Notes: generated from the sequence alone by a model not told the origin. DNA of 64,000 bases from an uncultured Bacteroidota bacterium (GCA_902512755.1 CABXKB010000002.1:1-64000), one strand, 5' to 3'; shown: positions 34,038-41,072, numbered from the stretch's first letter. Numbers and translations are program-made.

Positions 34038-34765
34038 TTGAAATTAAAAATTTACACAAGAAGTTTGATGACAAAATTGCCTTAAATGGAATTAATCTAA
34101 AAATTAAGCAAGGTAGTGTTCTGGGAATTCTGGGTCCAAACGGTTCAGGTAAAACAACGCTCATAAAATCAATTTTAAATATTGTAATTCCAGACTGTGG
34201 TACAATAAAAATAATGGGATCTAAAACACTTAATAATTCAAACTATTTAAAGAATATTGGATATTTGTCTCAATCTGCAGAGTTTCCGCAGAATTTAAAA
34301 GTTTATCAGCTTTTCGAACTCATGAAAAGCATTAGATCTCAACAAAATGATCAAAAATACTTTATTGAAATGTTCAAGTTAAATGAGTTTTTACACAAAA
34401 AATTAAATTCTCTTTCGGGAGGTACAAAACAAAAAATTAATATTTCACTAGCATTTTTATTTAATCCCCAAATTATTATTCTTGATGAACCAACATCAGG
34501 ACTTGACCCAATTTCGCTAATACATTTAAAAAAAATCATTCAACGGGAGAAAGAAAAGGGTAAAACCATTCTAGTCACATCACATATTATGAGTTTTATT
34601 GAGGAAATTTCGGATGATATCCTTTTTTTACTAGAAGGTTCAATATTTTTTAAAGGAAAGATTAATGAAGTGAAATCTAAATCAATAACAAAAGAAAAAT
34701 CAGACAATTTTATTACTGATTTTGAAAGGGCAATTATAAACATCTTAAAAAATAAAAATGATTAA
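34034..34765 (+). CDS. nosF: NosF, ABC transporter ATPase for N2O reductase maturation
   Basis: A 243-aa cytoplasmic ATPase with Walker A GPNGSGKTT (residues 34-42), signature LSGGTKQKINISLAF and Walker B IIILDEPTSGLDP, and His of the switch region in VTSHIMSF. It energises the NosY permease, probably moving a sulfur species needed for the CuZ centre. It is flanked by nosD and nosY with coding overlaps of 4 and 8 bases, so the three are one translational unit. Confidence 0.9.
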   Translation: MIEIKNLHKKFDDKIALNGINLKIKQGSVLGILGPNGSGKTTLIKSILNIVIPDCGTIKIMGSKTLNNSNYLKNIGYLSQSAEFPQNLKVYQLFELMKSIRSQQNDQKYFIEMFKLNEFLHKKLNSLSGGTKQKINISLAFLFNPQIIILDEPTSGLDPISLIHLKKIIQREKEKGKTILVTSHIMSFIEEISDDILFLLEGSIFFKGKINEVKSKSITKEKSDNFITDFERAIINILKNKND

Positions 34766-35540
34766 AATATTAAGTTATTGTTTTTATGATATAACACGTG
34801 GTTATTGGATTAGTATATATTTATCCTTTTACTTATTTCTAGGTTTTGGATTATTATTTTTAAATAATGATATTTCAAGTGCGATAATAACTTTAATGAA
34901 TATTGTTATATATCTAGTTCCCTTTATTTCATTGATATTTGGCCTTACTTATTATTATTCATCAAGAGAGTTTACTGAGTTGTTATTAGTTCAGCCCTTA
35001 AAAAGAAAAACTATTGTTTTAGGACAATTTTTGGGTGTTTCAATTTGCTTATCATTAAGTCTTGTTTTTGGTTTATCAATACCTTTTTTTTTAGTAGGTG
35101 CATACAATATTGAAAATATATTTGATCTTTTCGTATTAATTGTACTTGGCTGCTTTTTAACTTTTATTTTCACTTCTATTTCTTATATAATATCAATTAT
35201 GAATGATAATAAAATTAGGGGATTAGGTTATTCAATTTTAATTTGGCTCTTCTTATCAGTTATTTACGATGGTTTTTTAATGTCATTTCTAATTTACTTT
35301 GAACAGTATCCCCTTGAAAAAATTTCACTTGCCTTTGTTTTATTAAATCCTATTGATCTTGCAAGAACACTTATGATTTTAAATCTTGATATTTCAGCTT
35401 TATTAGGATACACAGGTGCTTTATATAAAATATATTTTGGAACATTTAATGGAATAATAGTATCCTCTATAATACTATTTATTTGGTTATTAGCACCTGT
35501 AATTTTAATGTTGAGGATATTCAAAAAAAAGGATTTTTGA
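34758..35540 (+). CDS. nosY: NosY, ABC transporter permease
   Basis: A 260-aa membrane protein with six helices (for example ISIYLSFYLFLGFGLLFL, NIVIYLVPFISLIFGLTYYY, LGVSICLSLSLVFGLSIPFF, ILIWLFLSVIYDGFLMSFLI, IVSSIILFIWLLAPVILML). It is an ABC-2-type permease, with FTELLLVQPLKRKTIVLGQFLGV after the second helix as in NosY. It pairs with NosF and the periplasmic NosD. It is the last gene of the nos operon; the next plus-strand gene has its own FNR-type promoter 26 bases after this stop. Confidence 0.9.
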   Translation: MIKILSYCFYDITRGYWISIYLSFYLFLGFGLLFLNNDISSAIITLMNIVIYLVPFISLIFGLTYYYSSREFTELLLVQPLKRKTIVLGQFLGVSICLSLSLVFGLSIPFFLVGAYNIENIFDLFVLIVLGCFLTFIFTSISYIISIMNDNKIRGLGYSILIWLFLSVIYDGFLMSFLIYFEQYPLEKISLAFVLLNPIDLARTLMILNLDISALLGYTGALYKIYFGTFNGIIVSSIILFIWLLAPVILMLRIFKKKDF

Positions 35541-35565
35541 TTGTTTGAAAGACATTTGAAAATAT

Positions 35566-35579
35566 ATGATTTTTATCAT
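35566..35579. promoter_or_regulatory. FNR/CRP-type operator of the 35617 gene
   Basis: ATGATTTTTATCAT contains TGAT-N4-ATCA. Its centre lies 29.5 bases before TATTTTTA (35602-35609), the same spacing as at the nos operon promoter. The promoter element ends 7 bases before the start codon of the small membrane protein. Confidence 0.7.
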
Positions 35580-35616
35580 TTTTTGATAAATGATAGCAAT
35601 GTATTTTTAAATAAAA

Positions 35617-35928
35617 ATGACAATTACTTTCTTAATAAGATTCTACACAAAAAAAATGTCTTTATGGTTTTGTGAAAATTTTTTTTTATTAATTCCAATG
35701 ACATTGCTTTTTTTGATTTGTTTGACATCAGTTACTATTTATTTTATTACTAAATCTGGCAACTCAAATCTTAACTTTATGTTTTTAACCTTGACAGTTT
35801 CTGGTGCAATGGTTTACTTAACTTCAATCATAGGGCAACTAAAAAAACATATCGTCTCATTCCTTTTTATGGGTATTTCATTATACGAGATTTTATTATT
35901 GCTTATATTTTTATTTTACTTCAAGTAA
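35617..35928 (+). CDS. small membrane protein, putative Fnr-controlled, nos-associated
   Basis: A 103-aa protein with three predicted helices: FLLIPMTLLFLICLTSVTIYFI, FMFLTLTVSGAMVYLTSII and FLFMGISLYEILLLLIFLFYF, and basic residues before the first helix (positive-inside). No Cys/His motif or named family is recognisable. It follows nosY after 76 bases on the same strand and has its own FNR-type box, so it is likely expressed under the same oxygen-limited or N2O-respiring conditions. It could be a small subunit or membrane anchor of the electron route to NosZ; this is inference from context only. Confidence 0.6.
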   Translation: MTITFLIRFYTKKMSLWFCENFFLLIPMTLLFLICLTSVTIYFITKSGNSNLNFMFLTLTVSGAMVYLTSIIGQLKKHIVSFLFMGISLYEILLLLIFLFYFK

Positions 35929-36238
35929 TGTTTTCAGACTGATTTAAATTAAGACTGAGTTATAATATAGCTAAATTTTTAATAATGTATTGTCCTGTTA
36001 AAGTTGAAATAAGAAATCCAATCCATGTTTGATTAGTTTAAAAAATAAAGGATAAAAAAGTTAAAAAATATGCCTACAAATTAAATAAAAATAAACGTAT
36101 GTTAATTTCTTAATTAGAAGAGAAATTACAATTAGACACTCAAAAACTCCAAATTTTATAACAAATATTTCATTAGAAATTTGAATTTTATTAAACAATT
36201 TTAAATATTAAAAGTTGGGAAATATCTTTATTAAAATG
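35929..36238. other. AT-rich intergenic region
   Basis: About 310 bases with very high A+T and several short inverted repeats of A/T only. I see no coding frame, RNA gene or clear terminator. The far end leads into the third FNR-type box. Confidence 0.4.
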
Positions 36239-36252
36239 ATGACTTATATCAT
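36239..36252. promoter_or_regulatory. FNR/CRP-type operator of the 36301 gene
   Basis: ATGACTTATATCAT has TGAC-N4-ATCA, one mismatch from the other two boxes. Its centre is again exactly 29.5 bases before a TAnnTTTA element (TAAATTTA, 36275-36282). An alternative pairing TGAT-N7-ATCA at 36237-36251 overlaps it but would not keep the spacing. Confidence 0.6.
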
Positions 36253-36300
36253 CCTTTATTTACACCATATAATTTAAATTTAACTTAATTTTTTATTGTT

Positions 36301-36600
36301 ATGAGATTATTTAATATTGATCCTTCATATAGAGTATTTGCTTTAACCAATTCCTCAATTATTTTGTTAGGAATTCACTTTTCTGGATACAATAATGTTC
36401 ATTGGACACTAATTATGATGCCAATGATGTTTGCTCTTGAAGGAATAAGCGGAATATCATTAGCAAGACATTTTTGGAATATCTTCTTTTATAGAAATAA
36501 CCCAGGTAAGAAAATTAAACTAAATAAGAATACCGAAAAACAAACTAAATGTAAAAAATGTGTAAAAAAAAATATTTGTGTTAACTTAAAAGCTTTCTAG
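36301..36600 (+). CDS. small membrane protein with Cys-rich tail, putative Fnr-controlled
   Basis: A 99-aa protein. Two membrane segments (VFALTNSSIILLGIHFSGY and WTLIMMPMMFALEGISGIS) are followed by LARHFWNIFFY and a strongly basic cytoplasmic tail containing KCKKCVKKNICVN, a C-x2-C-x5-C arrangement that could bind metal or an iron-sulfur cluster. I do not recognise the family. Its FNR-type promoter and its position between the nos operon and the Crp/Fnr gene suggest a role in N2O or anaerobic respiration. The membrane-plus-Cys layout is compatible with electron transfer or metal delivery, but this is not shown. Confidence 0.6.
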   Translation: MRLFNIDPSYRVFALTNSSIILLGIHFSGYNNVHWTLIMMPMMFALEGISGISLARHFWNIFFYRNNPGKKIKLNKNTEKQTKCKKCVKKNICVNLKAF

Positions 36601-36624
36601 ATATTGATACTAACTAAAAATAAA

Positions 36625-37323
36625 TTAGAACCCAGTAATTAAATTTTTAAGAGCTATAGAGTTTTCTATTTTAATTTTTTTTCTATCTGTCGAAATCCAA
36701 CCATTTTTCTTAAATAACGACAGAGTTCTTATACACCCTTCTTTTGCAGTACCTACAATATTCGCCATATCTTCTCTTTTTAGCTTTACAGAAAGAAATC
36801 CTTTTTCATCTTTCCCATAGTTTTTTTCCAAGTATAATAATATTTCTGCTGTTCTTTGTGAGACGGACTTTTGTGTCATATTAACAATTATATTATCTGC
36901 AAATTTTAATTCTTTACTCATTTGAATGAGCACTGCTTTTGTAAATTCAATATTATTATTTAAGCTAATTACAATATTTTTTTTTGGTATAAAACATACT
37001 TCCATATCATCAAGTGCAGTTGCACTTAGATTTGTCATTTCTTCAGAAATTACTGAGCGTTGTCCCAAAAGCTCCCCTTTATTTGCAATTTTAATAATTT
37101 GATTTTTGCCATTTTCACTCATTTTTGAAAGTTTGGATTTTCCTTTTCTGACACAAAAGACACCCCTAAGTTTTTCATTTTCATTAAAAATAGTTTCACC
37201 TTTTTTAAAACCTTTCATGATCTTTGCATCAGATATGCTTTTTAATTCGTCCCTTCCTAGTACCTTCAATGAATTTAATTGTTTTATTATACAATTTTCG
37301 CAATCTTTTTTGTGATTATTCAT
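36625..37323 (-). CDS. Crp/Fnr family transcription regulator
   Basis: A 232-aa regulator. The N-terminus has Cys8-x2-Cys11 (DCENC), and there are further Cys57 (GVFCVRKG) and Cys110 (EVCFIPK), four Cys that could ligate an iron-sulfur cluster though the spacing differs from E. coli FNR. The cyclic-nucleotide-type beta-roll spans about residues 20-125 (KKGETIFNENEKLRGVFCV, GELLGQRSVISEE). The C-terminal winged helix has LKREDMANIVGTAKEGCIRTLSLF, where E and R spaced by four match the DNA-reading E..R of FNR. This fits the TGAT boxes found nearby. It is the prime candidate regulator of the nos genes. Confidence 0.85.
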   Translation of the reverse strand: MNNHKKDCENCIIKQLNSLKVLGRDELKSISDAKIMKGFKKGETIFNENEKLRGVFCVRKGKSKLSKMSENGKNQIIKIANKGELLGQRSVISEEMTNLSATALDDMEVCFIPKKNIVISLNNNIEFTKAVLIQMSKELKFADNIIVNMTQKSVSQRTAEILLYLEKNYGKDEKGFLSVKLKREDMANIVGTAKEGCIRTLSLFKKNGWISTDRKKIKIENSIALKNLITGF

Positions 37324-37390
37324 TTAATTGAGTTGTAGAATATTAGAGGTAAGTTATATTAATAAATATATTAAAATATTTTCTTTTGTA

Positions 37391-37443
37391 GGGATTTGGA
37401 TTGTATCCATTGGTGTAAAATAAAAACCCTCCACTTGGGAGGG
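37391..37443. repeat. dispersed intergenic repeat, copy C, with terminator hairpin
   Basis: The core 37391-37420 matches copy A at 29 of 30 bases. It adjoins a hairpin CCCTCC/GGAGGG (37427-37443, loop ACTTG) with a T-run on the minus strand. In that direction it is the terminator of the secreted-protein gene ending at 37467, followed by the repeat core. Confidence 0.7.
37422..37443 (-). terminator. intrinsic terminator of the secreted-protein gene
   Basis: Read on the minus strand: CCCTCC, loop CAAGT, GGAGGG, then TTTTTA. It lies 24 bases after the stop codon of the gene at 37467-38258. Confidence 0.75.
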
Positions 37444-37466
37444 ATTTATAATAGAAAAGTAAAATC

Positions 37467-38258
37467 TTATTGCATGATTTCAATAACTTCTAACTCTGCA
37501 TTAGCAGGAGTAGTTCGAGACTCAGTTGTCATTTCTAACATTTTGTCGTAAATAAATTTATTCCCAAATTTCTCATATAATTTTTCACTGCCCCAATCAA
37601 ATTCTTTTCCTTTAACTGGTATTCTCCAAGTAAAATGCGTTGGCCCTTTTGAAGCTGTTTCGTTTCTGTCAAATATTTTGGTAAACCCCCATAATTTTAA
37701 ATTTCCGTTATCAACATTAAATTGCATAATATCTTTTGCAAATAATGTTTCATAATTTTCGTAATCATCACTTGTTTGGCTCATTGCATCTAATAATATG
37801 ATATCGCCTTTTTGTAATTTTGGAGCTGATGAAGTTCCACTTAGGGGTTTTATCATATAACTTCTATGTCCTTTTTTGATGTTTAAGTTTAAAATTTTAT
37901 TTATGGTTCTTGATGACATTTTACCTCTTAGTCTCTTCTTTACAAGCTTATTAAAAGATTCAGGAGTAATATTTTCCCATATCGAATTGTAATCTTCTAA
38001 TGAACGAAAAGTATTTACTGTTACATAGTTTGCAGAATCATCTGGACCTCCATTAACATTTTTAACTTTTAGCATAGTCCAGCGAATCATTTTTCCATCT
38101 TCCATGTTTTTTTTATGAAATTCATTCCATATTTGTTCAAGCTTTAGGTAATCATTTTCCATACCACTATTTAAAACATGAAAGTCAACAGATGAGATTA
38201 CTTGTGAAAAGGACAAGCAAGAGACTAACAAAGTTAACACCGAAATTATTTTTTTCAT
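37467..38258 (-). CDS. secreted protein of unknown function, paralogue of 839-1624
   Basis: I start at MKKIISVLTLLVSCLSFSQ, a clean Sec signal peptide; the frame extends 26 codons upstream without support and would cover the promoter. The 263-aa protein has a duplicated unit: DFHVLNSGMENDYLKLEQIW with MIRWTMLKV and NYVTVNTF, then QTSDDYENYETLFAKDI with KLWGFTKIFD and THFTWRIPV. Same layout as 839-1624, apparently two ferredoxin-like halves. No catalytic residues are seen. Its promoter and leader resemble those of the NTF2-like lipoprotein gene at 10098-10652. The location next to the nos regulator is probably incidental. Confidence 0.7.
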   Translation of the reverse strand: MKKIISVLTLLVSCLSFSQVISSVDFHVLNSGMENDYLKLEQIWNEFHKKNMEDGKMIRWTMLKVKNVNGGPDDSANYVTVNTFRSLEDYNSIWENITPESFNKLVKKRLRGKMSSRTINKILNLNIKKGHRSYMIKPLSGTSSAPKLQKGDIILLDAMSQTSDDYENYETLFAKDIMQFNVDNGNLKLWGFTKIFDRNETASKGPTHFTWRIPVKGKEFDWGSEKLYEKFGNKFIYDKMLEMTTESRTTPANAELEVIEIMQ

Positions 38259-38286
38259 TTTAATTGATTTATGATTAATAATACTT

Positions 38287-38317
38287 CTAAGATATAAAGA
38301 ATAGATTATATATAAAA
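38287..38317 (-). promoter_or_regulatory. predicted promoter of the 37467-38258 gene
   Basis: On the minus strand TTTT (38314-38317), 19-base spacer, TATCTTAG (38287-38294), then a 28-base leader to the ATG. The leader matches that of the 10098-10652 gene at 22 of 28 positions by eye. Confidence 0.45.
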
Positions 38318-38397
38318 TCCCATCCCCCTGTTTCAATAGAAAAACCGTTTTCTAAAACCCATGTCCCTATGTTTGAATTAATGCTGGATGGAAACTT

Positions 38398-38784
38398 TTA
38401 GCTTTTAAACACAATGTCATAGTCCACATCTTTACCAATATGCTTGGTTACATACTTGCACACTGTTTCATTATCATAGATTGGTTGATAATCTCCTACT
38501 GATACATTTCCCATTCCATATTTAACTTCTTGGTAGGTCATGTTAGTATTGGTGCCAATAAGCATATGAACATGTAGGTTATTATAATCTCCCTTGTCTC
38601 TCTCTGATACAAAGAATGCCTGTTCTACTTTGTTAGAGCGTTTTAGAAGCTTTGTAAGCCAGTTTCTCACTGTCATTGTATGAATCCTGTAAGGTGTTCT
38701 AGAAGTTGCGAAGTAGTTCCATTGTAATTGCTGGATGAAGTTTGCGTAATCGTTAGATAAATTCATTCTCTTAAGTTTATGCAA
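38398..38784 (-). CDS. minimal HUH Rep-like protein (rolling-circle initiator type)
   Basis: A 128-aa protein from a TTG start, or 122 aa from the ATG at residue 7. It contains the three motifs of HUH replication initiators in order: WNYFATSRT (motif I, residues 22-30), NNLHVHMLIG with His71-V-His73 (motif II, metal site), and CKYVTKHIGKD with Tyr111 and Lys114 (motif III, nucleophile). Such enzymes nick single-stranded DNA in rolling-circle plasmids, ssDNA phages and transposons. It lacks a helicase or wing domain, so it is either a remnant or a minimal stand-alone form. It lies about 200 bases from tRNA-Ser, a frequent integration site. The tyrosine motif is unlike that of REP-associated transposases. 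Confidence 0.65.
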   Translation of the reverse strand: MHKLKRMNLSNDYANFIQQLQWNYFATSRTPYRIHTMTVRNWLTKLLKRSNKVEQAFFVSERDKGDYNNLHVHMLIGTNTNMTYQEVKYGMGNVSVGDYQPIYDNETVCKYVTKHIGKDVDYDIVFKS

Positions 38785-38954
38785 TAGCAGGGATTAAGGG
38801 AATCCATGCCCTTGATGATTAATATGTTAATAATTGGATATGATTTAATTGGGTAATCCAAAGATAATTAATAAATAAACAGCTAAATTTATGGTAGTAA
38901 AACAGTGGTTGTTGTCATAAGAAAAGGCAACTCTGCAGGCAACTAGAAAAAAGA
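38785..38954. other. region between HUH protein gene and tRNA-Ser, possible element relic
   Basis: An in-frame fragment on the plus strand at 38890-38946 reads SKTVVVVIRKGNSAGN and then stops. This faintly recalls the arm-binding start of Bacteroidota tyrosine recombinases. GGCAACT occurs twice at 38926-38944 in direct repeat. Nothing else is recognisable. Confidence 0.3.
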
Positions 38955-38983
38955 AGTCCCGAAAACACTGAGCTTTCAGGACT
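38955..38983 (-). terminator. terminator of tRNA-Ser
   Basis: On the minus strand AGTCCTGAAA pairs with TTTCGGGACT (one T-G pair) around a 9-base loop, followed by TCTTTTTTC. It starts 6 bases after the tRNA 3' end. Confidence 0.75.
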
Positions 38984-38989
38984 ATAATG

Positions 38990-39074
38990 CGGAGAAAGAG
39001 GGATTCGAACCCCCGGAGGTGTGACCCTCAACAGTTTTCAAGACTGCCGCATTCGACCACTCTGCCATTTCTCC
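38990..39074 (-). tRNA. tRNA-Ser (anticodon UGA)
   Basis: An 85-base class II tRNA. Acceptor stem GGAGAAA/TTTCTCC with discriminator G; D-arm region GGCAGAGTGG; anticodon loop CTTGAAA with anticodon TGA flanked by GCAGT/ACTGT; a long variable arm (GAGGGTCACACCTC); and T arm GGGGGTTCGAATCCC. All parts fit serine tRNA reading UCA and other UCN codons. The CCA end is not encoded. Confidence 0.95.
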
Positions 39075-39176
39075 AATGCGGTTGCAAATATACATTCCTT
39101 TTTTATATTAGAAAATATTTAATTCTCCTCTTTTCTATCGGATATTCAGGTCTACTTTGTATTTTTAGTTAAGCTT

Positions 39177-39932
39177 ATGGAAGAAATTTTTCAAGCATTA
39201 TTTCTTATTGTTATTGGTTTTTTAGCTGGAGTAATCAACACCCTCGCTGGGGGCGGTTCTCTTTTTACACTTCCAGTTTTGATTTTTTTGGGTTTACCGC
39301 CTCAGGTTGCAAATGGGACTAACCGTATAGCTATAGTCGTTCAGTCTTTGAGCGGTGCCATTGGTTTCCAAAGTAAGGGGGTTAGCAGCTTTCCTTTTAA
39401 TATATATCTAGGTATAAGCGCAAGTATTGGAGCTTGTTTAGGAGCTCAAATAGCTATTGATATTGATGGTTACATATTTAACAAGATACTTGCTGTTATT
39501 ATGATCGTTATTGGAATTCTGATTCTTTTTCGTCAAAAGAAGCTAGAATTTCAACCACCTGAACGCTTGAAGGGGAAGTATTTATTTTGGAGTATTCTTG
39601 GGTTTTTTATAATTGGTATTTATGGTGGTTTTATTAATGCAGGTATAGGAATAGTGATTATGTTATTTTTAAATCGATTCAATCAAATGTCTTTGGTAAA
39701 AACTAATGCAACTAAAGTAGCTGTAGTCTTTATCTATTCAACATTAGCTTTACTTATTTTCTCTTACAATGATGCCGTGGACTGGAAGATGGGACTCTTT
39801 ATGGCTCTTGGAACTATTTTTGGTGCATGGTTTTCTAGTCGCTGGTCTGTAAAAAAAGGAGATAGAGTAATTCGCTATGCTATGCTGACTACTATTTTTA
39901 TAATGGCAGTAAAGCTGTGGTTTTTCGAATAA
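39177..39932 (+). CDS. TauE/SafE family anion permease
   Basis: A 251-aa membrane protein with about eight helices. The duplicated family motif appears as GFLAGVINTLAGGGSLFTLPVLIFLGLP at the start and GIYGGFINAGIGIVIMLFLNRF in the middle. TauE/SafE proteins export or import sulfite, sulfoacetate or related organosulfur anions; the substrate cannot be told from sequence. It lies between tRNA-Ser and the convergent ribBA gene with no functional partner, and its 3' end is only 3 bases from the end of ribBA. Length is normal. Confidence 0.85.
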   Translation: MEEIFQALFLIVIGFLAGVINTLAGGGSLFTLPVLIFLGLPPQVANGTNRIAIVVQSLSGAIGFQSKGVSSFPFNIYLGISASIGACLGAQIAIDIDGYIFNKILAVIMIVIGILILFRQKKLEFQPPERLKGKYLFWSILGFFIIGIYGGFINAGIGIVIMLFLNRFNQMSLVKTNATKVAVVFIYSTLALLIFSYNDAVDWKMGLFMALGTIFGAWFSSRWSVKKGDRVIRYAMLTTIFIMAVKLWFFE

Positions 39933-39935
39933 TTT

Positions 39936-41072
39936 TTAATAATTTTTATATTCCTTAATAGTAATTCCATATCCTGTAATTCCAATTCTAGGCTGTTGTT
40001 TTGAATTACTAATTACCTTCAACATTTGTATCCCTATATCATGTAATATTTGTGCCCCAATTCCAAAATCTTTAATGTCCATTTTCATTGGAGGAACTTG
40101 ATCTACTTTTCCTTCTTGCTGCATTTCAATTAAGGCATCTATACGAGCTAAAAGATTCTCTGGACTTTGTTCTTGATTTATAAATAGTAAGGCTCCTTTG
40201 CCTTCTTCATTAATCAATTTAAAAATATCATCTAAGCGTTGATGAACAGAACCTGTTAGCATTCCCAAAATATCATTTGTAATTTTTGAGGATTGAATTC
40301 GGGTCAAAACCATTTCATCCTTTCCCCAATTACCCTTGGTAAGGGCTAAGTGTACGCTTCCATTAGTTGTTTGTTCATAAGCACGCATACGAAATTTTCC
40401 ATATCGAGTATTTATTTCATGATCGAGCTTCTTTGCAATAAGGCTGTCATGCTGCATTCTATATGAGACCAAATCCTCGATTGACACTATTTTAAGATCA
40501 AACTTTTTTGCTACTTCCAAAAGCTGAGGTAATCTTGCCATAGTTCCATCTTCATTCATTATTTCAACGATTACTCCTGCAGGTTTAAAACCTGCAAGAC
40601 GTGCAAAATCAATGGCGGATTCTGTATGTCCAGTTCTTCTTAACACTCCTCCACTCTTTGCTATTAGAGGAAAAATATGACCAGGTCGAGAAAGGTCAAA
40701 AGGAGATGTATCTTCTTCAACTAATGACTTAACAGTAAGTGCTCGATCTGAAGCTGAAATCCCTGTTGTTACTCCTTTTCCTTTAAGATCTACAGAAACT
40801 GTAAAGGCAGTTTCCATTGGATCTGTATTGTTGGAAACCATTTTTTCTAAATGAAGTTGTTGACAACGTTCTTCGGTTAAAGGAGTACAAATTAATCCCC
40901 TTCCATGAGTTGCCATAAAATTAATTAATTCAGGTGTTATTTTTTCTGCTGCAGCTATAAAGTCTCCTTCATTTTCTCTATTTGCATCATCAACTACAAT
41001 AATAACCTCTCCATTTTTTATAGCTTCTATACCCTCCGGTATACTGTTTAACTCAATCGAATTTTGTTTCAT
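39936..41072 (-). CDS. ribBA: 3,4-dihydroxy-2-butanone 4-phosphate synthase with degenerate GTP cyclohydrolase II domain
   Basis: A 378-aa protein. The N-terminal RibB domain is intact: IIVVDDANRENEGDFIAAAE (acidic metal site) and FMATHGRGLICTPL, with RRTGHTESAIDFARLAG. It makes the four-carbon riboflavin precursor from ribulose 5-phosphate. The C-terminal half aligns with RibA (GCHII), but the three zinc Cys are gone: the usual SECLTGD...RCDC region reads SSKITND...TGSV, and the EGRNIGL segment reads EQSPENL. So GTP cyclohydrolase activity is not expected from this protein, a state I recall in other flavobacteria. It overlaps the upstream lptFG-type gene by 4 bases. Confidence 0.9.
   Translation of the reverse strand: MKQNSIELNSIPEGIEAIKNGEVIIVVDDANRENEGDFIAAAEKITPELINFMATHGRGLICTPLTEERCQQLHLEKMVSNNTDPMETAFTVSVDLKGKGVTTGISASDRALTVKSLVEEDTSPFDLSRPGHIFPLIAKSGGVLRRTGHTESAIDFARLAGFKPAGVIVEIMNEDGTMARLPQLLEVAKKFDLKIVSIEDLVSYRMQHDSLIAKKLDHEINTRYGKFRMRAYEQTTNGSVHLALTKGNWGKDEMVLTRIQSSKITNDILGMLTGSVHQRLDDIFKLINEEGKGALLFINQEQSPENLLARIDALIEMQQEGKVDQVPPMKMDIKDFGIGAQILHDIGIQMLKVISNSKQQPRIGITGYGITIKEYKNY

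Noticed and set aside
36237..36251. TGAT-N7-ATCA reading of the third FNR-type box
   Set aside because: The overlapping TGAC-N4-ATCA reading has the correct half-site spacing and the exact 29.5-base distance to the promoter element.
38398..38784. HUH protein as a REP-associated (RAYT) transposase acting on the dispersed repeats
   Set aside because: The motif order FAT, HVH, YVTK fits Rep initiators; RAYT proteins have a different tyrosine region. The repeats are terminator-linked and not flanked as REP doublets.
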